Part shown: positions 15,286 through 23,004 of the stretch, in pieces | Layout of the letters: every line of letters begins with the position of its first letter | Position numbering within the stretch: position 1 is the stretch's first letter | NCBI GenBank assembly: GCA_947594835.1 | Contig: CANQEH010000028.1 | Coordinates: 1 to 35,582, forward strand | Origin: an uncultured Acetatifactor sp. | GTDB lineage: Bacteria; Bacillota; Clostridia; Lachnospirales; Lachnospiraceae | Direction of reading: 5' to 3' | Length of the DNA stretch: 35,582 nucleotides | Translations under genes and position numbers: made by a program | The notes under the pieces: generated by a model | Told to the model about the DNA's origin: nothing | Databases searched by the model: none | Seen by the model: only the letters and a program-made list of their open reading frames with translations

Positions 15286-16766
15286 GCGTAGCGGCTGTCG
15301 AAGGGGCTGCTCTCCGGGGCCTCCTGCCGGTAGCGGTCTACAACGGCACAGGCCTGTTCCACGGGTAGCAGCGTGCCTGCTCCGGCCACACAGCCGCCGG
15401 GGCAGGCCATCCCTTCCAGAAGATAGCCGTCGTATTTTCCGGCCTTTGCCAGCTGTAAGAGCTTGCGGCATTCCCGCAGGCCCTGCGCCCCGGCGGTCTT
15501 GATTTCCATGTCGGGGTGGGTCTTTTTGATGGCGTCGGCCACCGCTTTGGCAACGCCGCCGGAGACGGCAAACCCGCGGCCCGCGGCGGTGCCCTCGTTC
15601 ATGGGCTCGCCGTCCGGCAGGGCGGCAAAATCGATCTGCTTTGCATCAAACATTCCCATCAGCTCCTCGAAGGTCAGCACGAAATCCACGTCGGAGCGGA
15701 TGTCCTCCCGGATCGCCTCCAGTTTTTTTGCGGCGCAGGGGCCCACGAACACCACTTTGCAGCCGGGGTGCTCCTTTTTCTGCAGACGCGCGGTAAAGAC
15801 CATGGGCGTCAGGGTCATGGAAATGTTTTTAGCCTGGGCGGGGAACAGTTTGTGGGCCATAGAGTGCCATGCGGGGCAGCAGGAGGTGGCCATGAAGCTC
15901 TGCTGGGAGGGAACTTTTTCCAGAAAGTCCCTGGCTTCCTCGATGGTACAGATATCCGCGCCCACGGCGACCTCCACCACCCGGTCAAAGCCCAGAAGCT
16001 TCATGGCGGCTGTAAATTTCTCCGGCGTGGAATCCTTTCCGAACTGCCCGGCGAAAGCGGGGGCCACGATGGCGATCACCTGGTCGCCCCGCAGGATGGA
16101 GGAGATGACCTGGAAGATCTGGCCCTTGTCCACGATGGCCCCAAAAGGGCAGTTGACCAGACACTGGCCGCAGGCCACACACCGGCTCTGGTCGATCACG
16201 GCGCGGCCCTGGGCGTCCGATCCGATGGCGTCCATACCGCAGGCGGCCTGACAGGGCCGCTCTAAATAGATGATGGAATGGTAGGGACAAGCCTTGGCGC
16301 ATTTGCCGCATTTGATGCACTTGTCCTGGTCGATCTGGCTCTTGCCGTTGACAAAGGAGACGGCGTTTCTGGGGCAGACCCGCTGGCAGGAGGCGGCCAG
16401 GCAGTTCTGGCAGCTTTCCGTCACCCGGTACTGTCTGGTGGGACAGGCGTGGCAGGCGTAGGGGATGATGTTGACCAGGGGCGGTTCATAATACTGCTCG
16501 GCGATGGCAGCCTGATCCATTCCGTCCGTCATCAGGGTGCGGCACTGGACCGGGCGCAGGGACAGCCCCATGGCCAGCCGGATGCGCTCTCCGGCGATGG
16601 CCCGCTCCAAAAAGATGGATTCCCGGTGCAGGGGCCTGTCCCCGGGGACGATGACAAAGGGCAGATCCTCCACCTTGGAATAGTCGCCGCCCTCATAGGC
16701 CAGGCGGGCCACCTCGGTAAAGACTTTCCTTCGGATTTCAGTGATCAGAGACGGTATGCCGCGCAT
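15237..16766 (-). CDS. Monomeric [FeFe] hydrogenase, divergent (group B-like)
   Basis: 509 aa from the ATG at 16766 with AGGAGGGAG before it; the frame is open further upstream but without support. N-terminal Cys-rich region (CHACPTRQYRVTESCQNC, residues 105-122), two 4Fe-4S sites (CIKCGKCAKACP, CVACGQCLVNCP), then the H-cluster domain: L1 TSCCPAW (294-300), L2 GPCAAKKLE (342-350), L3 EGMACPGGCVAGAG (451-464). All four cluster Cys are kept. Group A enzymes have TSCCPGW and MPC; Ala and Gly replace Gly and Met here, as in group B enzymes. Likely cytoplasmic H2 metabolism or sensing with ferredoxin. Neither maturases nor partner subunits are nearby. Confidence 0.92.
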   Translation of the reverse strand: MRGIPSLITEIRRKVFTEVARLAYEGGDYSKVEDLPFVIVPGDRPLHRESIFLERAIAGERIRLAMGLSLRPVQCRTLMTDGMDQAAIAEQYYEPPLVNIIPYACHACPTRQYRVTESCQNCLAASCQRVCPRNAVSFVNGKSQIDQDKCIKCGKCAKACPYHSIIYLERPCQAACGMDAIGSDAQGRAVIDQSRCVACGQCLVNCPFGAIVDKGQIFQVISSILRGDQVIAIVAPAFAGQFGKDSTPEKFTAAMKLLGFDRVVEVAVGADICTIEEARDFLEKVPSQQSFMATSCCPAWHSMAHKLFPAQAKNISMTLTPMVFTARLQKKEHPGCKVVFVGPCAAKKLEAIREDIRSDVDFVLTFEELMGMFDAKQIDFAALPDGEPMNEGTAAGRGFAVSGGVAKAVADAIKKTHPDMEIKTAGAQGLRECRKLLQLAKAGKYDGYLLEGMACPGGCVAGAGTLLPVEQACAVVDRYRQEAPESSPFDSRYAYFAASSAKEESTSSS

Positions 16767-16830
16767 AAAGCTCCCTCCTAAAATAAAATTCTTAACATAA
16801 AAAACTAAAACAAAAAAGAGGTACATGACT

Positions 16831-17370
16831 ATGAAAAAGAAAACAATCTGGATCACACAGACAGCCGTATTGACCGCATTGCTGGTGGTCTTACAGGCAG
16901 TCACCAGAGGATTTGGCCAGGTGGTGACGGGCTCCTGCGTCAATGCCGTGCTGGCGCTGGCGGCGCTGACCGCAGGGCTGGCAAGCGGCCTCACGGTGGC
17001 GCTTCTCTCCCCGGTCTTTGCATTCTTTTTGGGGATCGGGCCCCAGCTTTTGCCCCTCGTTGCAGCCATCGCCGCAGGCAACGCAGTTTTCGTCGCCATC
17101 CTCTGGGCGGTGGCGGGAAAGCGGGGCGCTTCGTGGCCGCGCCGTCTGATGGCCTGGGCCGTGGCGGCGGTCTGCAAGTTTCTCGTGCTGTATCTGGTGG
17201 TGGTACAGTTTCTGTGCCGTATCCTGCCCCTTTCGGAAAAGCAGACGGCGACCTTTTCCGCCATGTTCTCCTGGACGCAGCTTGTGACTGCATTGATCGG
17301 CGGCGCGATAGCGCTTCTGGCCGCACCGGCGATCCAAAAGGCCCTGCAGGGCAGGGGTGGGACGGCCTGA
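16831..17370 (+). CDS. ECF transporter S component
   Basis: 179 aa from the ATG at 16831 (AAGAGG 9 nt upstream); an ATG at 16825 would add two residues. About six hydrophobic segments, opening with KKTIWITQTAVLTALLVVLQ, the ALxxALxxVLQ pattern of ECF S components, followed by SCVNAVLALAALTAGLASGL. S components capture a vitamin or metal for a shared EcfA/A'/T energiser; none is in the window, as usual for group II systems. The substrate is not predictable. Divergently transcribed from the hydrogenase gene across 64 bp of AT-rich DNA; a terminator follows. Confidence 0.85.
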   Translation: MKKKTIWITQTAVLTALLVVLQAVTRGFGQVVTGSCVNAVLALAALTAGLASGLTVALLSPVFAFFLGIGPQLLPLVAAIAAGNAVFVAILWAVAGKRGASWPRRLMAWAVAAVCKFLVLYLVVVQFLCRILPLSEKQTATFSAMFSWTQLVTALIGGAIALLAAPAIQKALQGRGGTA

Positions 17371-17416
17371 CGCCATCTTTCTCATTTTAGAGGAAAAAAG
17401 GGCAAGTTGCAAGGCC

Positions 17417-17443
17417 GGAAGAAAAAAACTTCTTTCCTTTTTT
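17417..17443 (+). terminator. Terminator after the ECF S component
   Basis: GGAAGAA (17417-17423) pairs with TTCTTTCC (17430-17437), followed by TTTTTTC. Confidence 0.65.
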
Positions 17444-17548
17444 CGGAAATCTTAAAAAAGATTTTCACAGGATTTCATTTTTGGCTGGTATCCTGTCAAG
17501 GCAGGCGGAAACTGACAAAAGACAGAAACCGGAAAAGGGAGGAAGCGT

Positions 17549-18595
17549 ATGAAACAGAGAAAAACGGCTGTGGGGAAGCTGGCGGCGGGGATCGGGATGG
17601 AGCTTTTGCTGGCCCTTGTTTTCACGGGCTGCGCGGGAAGCGGCCGGGCGGCGCAAAACACTGTGCCCTCCGTCCCTGCCGTGGAAATACAGGAGAGGGT
17701 CTCCGCGGAGGAAAACCTTTCCGGGGGCGCGGCGGAAGGGTCTGACAAAAGCGCGGCTGTTGTCTACCGGGGGGAGACCTTTCAAAAATCTGTGTTTGCG
17801 GCAGGGGGCGCCATGCTGTATCTCTACGGCATCGGGCCGGACGGGGAGTATTTCCTGGGAGGGATGCAGCAGGAAGAGGACGTCTTTTTAGCGTATGACG
17901 TGGACATGGGCGAAGGGATGCGGGCCTTTAACATGGCTGTGGACGGACAGGGGCGCTGCCATATCCTGTGGATGAGCGTGGAGGCAGGCGAACTGGAGGG
18001 CCGGCATTTTGATCAGATCACCTATGAAAAAAGCTGCATCACAGTCATAGACAGCCAGGGAAGTCTGGAAAAAGAATTGGATGTGACAGGCATCTTTTCC
18101 CAGAAACAGGGCAGGCCGCACTGCTTTGCAGTGGACGGGGAGGGACGGTATTACTTTGAAAACGGCAGGAAGGTGATCCAGATCTTATCTGACGGGGCCC
18201 AGGGACAGGTCAGGGAAGCTGACGGCGGGATAGAGGCCATCGGGACAGGGCGCTCCGGGGAGGTCTTTTTGATCCTTGAGACGCAGGATGGCGCAGAGCA
18301 GCTGGCGAAGCTGGAGGAAAGCGGCATTGTGCCCTGCAGCGCTAAGCTGCAGGAGGCAGACGTCATATACAGCGGCATCTATGCCGGGACGGATTCGGAA
18401 CTTCTGCTGTTCAATAGAACAAACGGGATATGGGCCTGGGACGGCCAGGAAGTACAGCTGCGGGTGCCCGGAAGCAGTCTGCCCGTGTCGGGGGAAAAGA
18501 TCAACGGATACGGGATGCTTTCGGACGGACGCGCCTGTATCCTGTCACAGGAAGACGGGGAAACAATTTTTTATTACATTCCTTCGGGAAGGTGA
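17549..18595 (+). CDS. Lipoprotein with beta-propeller-like repeats
   Basis: 348 aa, preceded by AGGGAGGAAG. A type II signal peptide ends in the lipobox FTGC (about residue 27). The mature part contains short strands in repeated blade-like phrases such as AVDGQGRCHILWM, AVDGEGRYYFENGRKVIQIL and GRSGEVFLILETQDG, which suggests a propeller. In related clostridia such domains occur N-terminal to large solute-binding proteins; here the binding protein is a separate gene directly downstream, separated by the 100-nt pseudoknot element. A function in ligand or glycan capture is inferred only. Upstream, ACAGGAT (about 17468) and ATCCTGT (about 17492) form an inverted repeat. Confidence 0.65.
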   Translation: MKQRKTAVGKLAAGIGMELLLALVFTGCAGSGRAAQNTVPSVPAVEIQERVSAEENLSGGAAEGSDKSAAVVYRGETFQKSVFAAGGAMLYLYGIGPDGEYFLGGMQQEEDVFLAYDVDMGEGMRAFNMAVDGQGRCHILWMSVEAGELEGRHFDQITYEKSCITVIDSQGSLEKELDVTGIFSQKQGRPHCFAVDGEGRYYFENGRKVIQILSDGAQGQVREADGGIEAIGTGRSGEVFLILETQDGAEQLAKLEESGIVPCSAKLQEADVIYSGIYAGTDSELLLFNRTNGIWAWDGQEVQLRVPGSSLPVSGEKINGYGMLSDGRACILSQEDGETIFYYIPSGR

Positions 18596-18620
18596 AGAAA
18601 ACGCATAAAAAGGTGGGATG

Positions 18621-18720
18621 AAGATTGAAAATTAAAATTTTCAATCGCGAGATTTGTGTCCGCGCGCTGCTTGACACAAACTCGTTATGCGCAAAGAGCA
18701 GCGCGGAAATGAGGTATAAA
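18621..18720 (+). promoter_or_regulatory. Pseudoknot leader element, copy B
   Basis: Ninety-nine of 100 bases match copy A (3998-4097), including the AT-rich hairpin, both pseudoknot stems and the GAGG ribosome binding site. The single difference (G18691) lies in the linker between the 3' strand of stem 1 and stem 2, so no pair is disturbed. It fills most of the 126-bp gap between two lipoprotein genes and ends one base before the start codon at 18722. Near-identity beside unrelated genes suggests recent duplication or movement as a portable 5' leader. Confidence 0.75.
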
Positions 18721-18721
18721 T

Positions 18722-20041
18722 ATGAAGAAAAAAGCGGCGGCCTTTTTTTGCGCACTGTTTCTCCTGGGGCTTTGTGCCTGCGGTGGGAGGGGCCCGGAAA
18801 GCGCTCCTTCCGGGAAGGTCACTCTGATTCTTGGGTCGTTTGACGAGGACGCATTCCTTTCCAGGCAGATAGAAGCCTACAATCAGGCGCACACCGACGT
18901 GCAGATCGAGACCAGGAAGTATGTGAGATCAGACCAGCCCCAGAAAGACGGCATCCTTAAGCTGCAGCGGGAGACCGTATCCGGGGAGGGGCCGGATCTG
19001 ATCGACTTTGGAACCGGGTACAGCACCAGCGATGTGGCAGGGGACTATACGGAGGATTTATTTTCCTATCTGAGCCCCGGAGAGCGGGAAACTTATTTTG
19101 AAAACGTGCTGGAGGCGTTCTCCTGCCGGGACGGCCTGTACGCCATACCCTTGGGATTTACGCTGGAAAGCCTTGTGGGAAAGGCCGAAAATCTCATGGG
19201 ACGCACCAACTGGAATATCGGGGAAATGATGGAATGCTACGGCAGTCAGAAGGAGGAAAGGCTTTTGTACCCCGGCGCATTCCAGCGGGACGTCTTTGCG
19301 ACCCTCATGACGGGGAGCCTGGACTATTATATCGACTGGGAGACGGGGAAATGTAGTTTTTCGGGGACGGAATTTGGCGGCGTGCTGGAATTTTGCAGGG
19401 ATTTTCCGGCACGGCTGGAATTGGAGGAGGATTTTTCTGCAAAGCAGGCCTTTCTGACCGGGGAAGCCCTGTTGCTGCCCATCCGTTTTACCAGCGTCTA
19501 TGACGTCTGTCGGGCGGAGAGTATTTTTGACGGGCAGGAGGTCGCCTATATCGGCTTCCCGGTGGAGGGCGTCTCAGGAACCATCTTAAAGCCCTGCGGG
19601 CCGGTGCTGGCCATCAGCAGAAGCAGTGACCACAAAGAGGCTGCCTGGGACTTTATCCGCTGGTGTTTGAGCGCATCCGCCCAGGGCGGGCTGTCCTCCG
19701 GCTTTCCCGTATGCCGAAACGCCCTGGAAGAGCAGCTGGCGCAGGCCATGGAAATAGAGTACGAAACGGATCAAAGCGGCGCCGTCAGGCCGGTTGCAAA
19801 GGCGCAGGTCATTTTTGAGGGAGAAGACCCGGCGCCCATTTACTGCATCACCCAGGCCCAGGCACAAAGCCTGCTGGAGCTGATCGGATCGGCGCAGATC
19901 TGCAGCATGGTGGATCGGACGATCTACAACATCCTGATGGAAGAAGCCGAGTACTATTTTAACGGCGCAAAGAGTCTGGAGGAAGTCAAAGACGTGATCC
20001 AGTCGAGGATTTCCATGTATGTGAGCGAGCGGATAGGGTGA
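18722..20041 (+). CDS. Extracellular solute-binding lipoprotein (ABC family 1)
   Basis: 439 aa; the start lies 6-7 nt after the GAGG of pseudoknot copy B. Signal peptide MKKKAAAFFCALFLLGLCAC with Cys20 as lipobox cysteine. The rest fits family 1 (sugar/oligosaccharide) binding proteins: KVTLILGSFDEDAFLSRQIE, AYNQAHTDVQIETRKY, GPDLIDFGTGYSTSDVAG, and the late AAWDFIRWCLSASAQGG block. No permease genes follow, so the transporter partner is elsewhere or the protein acts as a surface receptor together with the propeller-like lipoprotein upstream. The ligand is unknown. Confidence 0.87.
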   Translation: MKKKAAAFFCALFLLGLCACGGRGPESAPSGKVTLILGSFDEDAFLSRQIEAYNQAHTDVQIETRKYVRSDQPQKDGILKLQRETVSGEGPDLIDFGTGYSTSDVAGDYTEDLFSYLSPGERETYFENVLEAFSCRDGLYAIPLGFTLESLVGKAENLMGRTNWNIGEMMECYGSQKEERLLYPGAFQRDVFATLMTGSLDYYIDWETGKCSFSGTEFGGVLEFCRDFPARLELEEDFSAKQAFLTGEALLLPIRFTSVYDVCRAESIFDGQEVAYIGFPVEGVSGTILKPCGPVLAISRSSDHKEAAWDFIRWCLSASAQGGLSSGFPVCRNALEEQLAQAMEIEYETDQSGAVRPVAKAQVIFEGEDPAPIYCITQAQAQSLLELIGSAQICSMVDRTIYNILMEEAEYYFNGAKSLEEVKDVIQSRISMYVSERIG

Positions 20042-20362
20042 GAGGACTTTTGCGTCTGTGTTGCCGGCGCCTGGCACAGCTTATTGTTTTGGCGGAGATT
20101 GTACGAAATATGTTTTTGTGTGATAGGATTGTAAGTTGTGAAAAAGTGTGCCATAGTAAATGGGACAGATCATGTCAATTATTTCACCAGGATGAGATGA
20201 GATGGAAACCCCACTGGCATGGGCGGAAATATATCTTAAAGATAGGGAGCAATGGAAAATTCAAAGTGTGGTGCGTGGGTCGTCAACACATCTTTTGCAG
20301 AGGTTGTGTCCGGTTAGAGAAAAACGTACTGCATTACCTGGGTAAGGAGGATAAATAATAAG
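20042..20362. other. 321-bp intergenic stretch, no clear gene
   Basis: No terminator, tRNA or convincing gene was found. A 47-codon frame (20202-20345, METPLAWAEIYLKDREQWKI) ends just before the YhcG ribosome binding site and lacks its own. Composition drops towards lower GC here, marking the left edge of an accessory patch. Confidence 0.4.
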
Positions 20363-21391
20363 ATGGCAGATTTCGAGCTTGCAACCTATGAGGACATCTA
20401 TTTTGAAATAAAAGAAGCCTTGATCCATTCAAGAAACCAGGCGTACACCGCTGTGAATTTCACAATGGTACAGGCGTACTGGCAGATTGGCCGCATCATC
20501 GTGGAGCATGAGCAAAAGGGAAATTTGCGATCCGGCTATGGAAAGTCTGTGCTGCAGGAGTTGTCCAATCGACTGACAGAAGAATTTGGCAAAGGATTTT
20601 CCGTGCGGACACTCCAGCAGATGAAAAAGTTTTATGTGATGTTTCCAAATACGAACGCACTGCGTTCGCAATTGACATGGACGCATTACCGTCTGCTTTT
20701 GTCGGTGGAAAACGAGCAGGCGCGGCAGTGGTATATGGATGAAGCGGCAGCAGCCGCATGGTCAAGCCGCCAGTTGGAACGGCAGATTTCTACACTGTAT
20801 TATGAGCGCCTTCTTGCAAGCAGGGAGAAGGCGCCGGTCAAAGCGGAAGCCGATGAATTGATGGCGCCGCAGGAGGCAGAAGAGTTTATCAAAGACCCGT
20901 ATGTGTTGGAATTCCTTGATCTGAAAGATTATCCGGCTCTGCGGGAATCCGATCTGGAGCAGGCACTTATCGACAAACTGCAGGAGTTTCTGTTGGAACT
21001 TGGGCGGGGTTTCTGCTTTGTGGCCAGGCAAAAACTGATGCGTTACGAAGATGAGGACTTTTACCTGGATCTTGTTTTTTACCATAGCATTCTGAAGTGT
21101 CATGTGCTGATCGACTTAAAGATTGGCAAGCTGACACACGGTGATATTGGGCAGATGGACAGCTATATTCGGATGTTCGATGCCCTCTATAAAAATGCAG
21201 ATGACAATCCGACGATAGGCATTATCCTGTGTTCGCAGAAGAACGAGGCAATCGTGAAATATTCTGTCTTGAACGATGCCCAGCAGATTTTTGCGTCAAG
21301 GTATCGGCTGGAACTGCCTACTGCCGAAGAACTGCAGCGTGAAATTGAAATTGAGCGCAAACGGATTGAGAAGCAGGAGGATAGATTATGA
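20363..21391 (+). CDS. YhcG/DUF1016 PD-(D/E)XK nuclease-domain protein
   Basis: 342 aa, preceded by AAGGAGG. N-terminal DUF1016 helical domain (about 1-150; AYWQIGRIIVEHEQKG, GYGKSVLQELSNRLTEEFGK, FSVRTLQQMKKFYVMFP) and C-terminal PD-(D/E)XK nuclease domain (about 170-325; KDPYVLEFLDL, DFYLDLVFYHSILKCHVLID, LKIGKLTHGDIGQMDSY) as in E. coli YhcG. The nuclease motif reads D-(x)n-DLK. YhcG-type genes often sit beside restriction systems and in defence or mobile regions, and are thought to process DNA; the exact role is not known. The stop overlaps the next start (ATGA), so the small downstream protein is translationally coupled. Confidence 0.93.
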   Translation: MADFELATYEDIYFEIKEALIHSRNQAYTAVNFTMVQAYWQIGRIIVEHEQKGNLRSGYGKSVLQELSNRLTEEFGKGFSVRTLQQMKKFYVMFPNTNALRSQLTWTHYRLLLSVENEQARQWYMDEAAAAAWSSRQLERQISTLYYERLLASREKAPVKAEADELMAPQEAEEFIKDPYVLEFLDLKDYPALRESDLEQALIDKLQEFLLELGRGFCFVARQKLMRYEDEDFYLDLVFYHSILKCHVLIDLKIGKLTHGDIGQMDSYIRMFDALYKNADDNPTIGIILCSQKNEAIVKYSVLNDAQQIFASRYRLELPTAEELQREIEIERKRIEKQEDRL

Positions 21392-21546
21392 GTGAATTAG
21401 ATATAGTCAAGGCATTGATGGAATTAGTAAAACAAAGTATTGATCACAATCCTAACTATTCAGAATGGGAGAAATGGTGGAGAAAATGCGGTATAGAGGA
21501 AACGGAGGAATTGGCCAAAGAGTATTATAGGCAGCAACAGAATTGA
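21388..21546 (+). CDS. 52-aa protein coupled to the YhcG nuclease
   Basis: Starts in an ATGA overlap with the YhcG stop codon and has GGAGG upstream inside that gene. Encodes a charged, helical peptide (MSELDIVKALMELVKQSIDH, EWEKWWRKCGIEETEEL). I do not recognise the family. Overlap and ribosome binding site argue for real translation; a partner or inhibitor of the nuclease is possible but only inferred. Confidence 0.6.
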   Translation: MSELDIVKALMELVKQSIDHNPNYSEWEKWWRKCGIEETEELAKEYYRQQQN

Positions 21547-21624
21547 ACAACCATACAGTCTACTTTGACGCGCTAAACGCCAGCTTCCTGCCCGGTGGAA
21601 AAAAGAATGGATTGGAGAAAAAAT

Positions 21625-22542
21625 ATGAACCTTAAAATAGGATTTTTGCAGATTCTGCCGGGGAAAAGCCTCGAAGAGAATTTTTTGATCGGAAAAAGAG
21701 CCTGTATTGAGGCAAAAGACAAGGGGGCGGATATCGCTCTTTTCCCAGAGATGTGGAGCGACGGGTACGACCTGCCGCAGAAGGATGAAAGCCTGCATCA
21801 TCTTGCCGTGGAAAAAGAAAGCGCTTTTTTGAGCGGTTTTCGGGATCTCGCGGCCAAACTGCAGATGGCAATAGGGGTAACATTTCTGGAAGCGCACAGC
21901 CCGAAGCCATTGAATTCCGTTGTCTTTTTTGATCGGACGGGCAAGGAGATCCTCCACTATTCCAAGGTGCACACCTGTGCTTTTGATCTCGAGAAAGTAT
22001 TGGACGGCGGGGATGGATTTTACACCGCAGATGGATTTTACACCGCAGATTTAGACTTTGGCAGAGGTACCGTAAGGATCGGATCTATGATCTGCTTTGA
22101 CAGGGAGTTTCCGGAGAGCGCAAGAATACTGATGCTGAAAGGGGCTGAACTGATTCTGGCTCCGAATGCCTGCCCGATGGAAATCAACAGGCTGTCCGCT
22201 TTGAGAACAAGAGCGTATGAAAACATGGTCGCAGTGGCGACCTGTAATTATTCGGAGGGGCATCCCGATTGCAACGGACGTTCCACCCTTTTTGACGGTG
22301 TTCCGTGGCAGTCGGAAGGCGTCAGAGATATGTGCGTTTTTGAAGCGCCGGGGGCTCCTGGCGTTTATGTCGCAGAGCTTGACCTGGATCGTCTTAAGGA
22401 TCACAGAAACAGAGACGTTATGGGCGACAAGTACAGGCGCCCCGGCAAATATGCTATTTTGTCAGAGGAAACCGTCTGTGGAGCGATTGGAGGGGATTTT
22501 TCTATACCTTCCCAAGACATCGGGGCAATTCGGCAACAATAG
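21625..22542 (+). CDS. Carbon-nitrogen hydrolase (nitrilase superfamily)
   Basis: 305 aa from the ATG at 21625 with GGAG 9 nt upstream; in-frame starts at 21595 and 21607 are less likely. The nitrilase triad is visible: Glu in ALFPEMWSDGYD (about 47), Lys in HYSKVHTC (about 120) and Cys in GSMICFDREFPE (about 160). Such enzymes hydrolyse small amides or nitriles, for example omega-amidase, N-carbamoyl or deaminated glutathione amidase; the substrate is not determined by these motifs. Oddity: an 18-bp perfect tandem duplication (22012-22047) repeats the residues DGFYTA just before the catalytic Cys strand. The gene is compositionally similar to neighbouring accessory DNA. Confidence 0.9.
   Translation: MNLKIGFLQILPGKSLEENFLIGKRACIEAKDKGADIALFPEMWSDGYDLPQKDESLHHLAVEKESAFLSGFRDLAAKLQMAIGVTFLEAHSPKPLNSVVFFDRTGKEILHYSKVHTCAFDLEKVLDGGDGFYTADGFYTADLDFGRGTVRIGSMICFDREFPESARILMLKGAELILAPNACPMEINRLSALRTRAYENMVAVATCNYSEGHPDCNGRSTLFDGVPWQSEGVRDMCVFEAPGAPGVYVAELDLDRLKDHRNRDVMGDKYRRPGKYAILSEETVCGAIGGDFSIPSQDIGAIRQQ
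22012..22047 (+). repeat. 18-bp in-frame tandem duplication in the nitrilase gene
   Basis: The 18 bases GATGGATTTTACACCGCA occur twice back to back, adding six residues (DGFYTA). A third, partial match (GAT) follows. Probably recent slippage. Confidence 0.95.
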
Positions 22543-22650
22543 GCTGCGGAAAAGAACTTTGAAATGGGTGGTAAAAAGGACAAAAAATATGTAGAATATA
22601 ATCAGTCGCCGCAGTTTTTGATCTGTGGCTGACTTGCGCAGAAAAATCTG

Positions 22651-22679
22651 TTGACGGAAGTGCTGATAAATGCTAAGAT
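22651..22679 (+). promoter_or_regulatory. Predicted promoter of a small plus-strand RNA
   Basis: TTGACG (22651-22656), 17-bp spacer, TAAGAT (22674-22679). Transcription from about 22686 would run only to the terminator at 22780. Confidence 0.6.
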
Positions 22680-22685
22680 ATTCAT

Positions 22686-22780
22686 GAAAAGGGTGTTGCC
22701 GTAAAGCAACGGTTCGCCTTGGTTAATGATTACTTATCAAAAAAGCAACCTAACTTTGGTCGGAGCGGTTGCTTTTTTGA
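22686..22780 (+). ncRNA. Putative antitoxin-type small RNA (about 95 nt)
   Basis: Bounded by a good promoter and a strong terminator with no plausible reading frame. Its 5' part (GGGTGTTGCC ... CGGTTCGCCTT, 22691-22720) is nearly the same as the start of the convergent toxin-like transcript. Its 3' part overlaps and is complementary to the 3' end of that transcript, including the last toxin codons. The arrangement resembles type I toxin-antitoxin loci of Firmicutes. Existence of the RNA is inferred from signals only. Confidence 0.5.
22737..22780. terminator. Bidirectional terminator shared by both small transcripts
   Basis: TCAAAAAAGCAACC (22737-22750) pairs exactly with GGTTGCTTTTTTGA (22767-22780), 14 bp, 16-nt loop. 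A and T runs make it work in both directions. Confidence 0.85.
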
Positions 22781-22881
22781 TGTCTTTTATTTGTTCTGGT
22801 CTGCCGGATACTGATTGTCGTGACGATGATGCTGATGATCGTCGCTACAATACCGACAAGTTCCAAAATCATTCCGAACAT
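22750..22881 (-). CDS. Small hydrophobic peptide, type I toxin-like
   Basis: 43 aa: one membrane helix (MFGMILELVGIVATIISIIV) followed by a basic tail (RQTRTNKRHQKSNRS), the layout of Fst/TxpA/holin-like toxins that damage the membrane. The ATG overlaps the stop of a 10-codon leader frame (TGATG), and no good ribosome binding site of its own is seen, so translation likely depends on the leader. The last codons lie within the shared terminator stem. It belongs to no family I can name with certainty. Confidence 0.55.
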   Translation of the reverse strand: MFGMILELVGIVATIISIIVTTISIRQTRTNKRHQKSNRSDQS

Positions 22882-22913
22882 CAATAGTACTTACCTTTCA
22901 CTGTATTTTCCAT
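22881..22913 (-). CDS. 10-codon leader peptide of the toxin-like gene
   Basis: MENTVKGKYY, preceded by a strong GGAGGGG 7 nt before the ATG on the minus strand. The stop TGA overlaps the toxin ATG by one base. It probably serves translational coupling rather than acting as a peptide. Confidence 0.5.
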   Translation of the reverse strand: MENTVKGKYY

Positions 22914-23004
22914 ATGTATCCCCTCCTTCGATACAGGAAGTTCTCAAAATGTACTCATTTTGGCAAAAGGCGAACCGCTACCCGTTTTGGCAACACCCAT
23001 ATAT

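Larger units (their letters stand above)
22691..22998. repeat. Inverted repeat pair flanking the toxin-like locus
   Basis: Left arm 22691-22720 and right arm 22967-22998. Read towards each other both carry GGGTGTTGCC, 9-12 variable bases and CGGTTCGCCTT. Each arm starts at or within a few bases of a predicted transcription start, so the two RNAs have matching 5' ends. Confidence 0.8.

Noticed and set aside
20202..20345. 47-codon frame before the YhcG gene.
   Set aside because: No ribosome binding site and no recognisable family.
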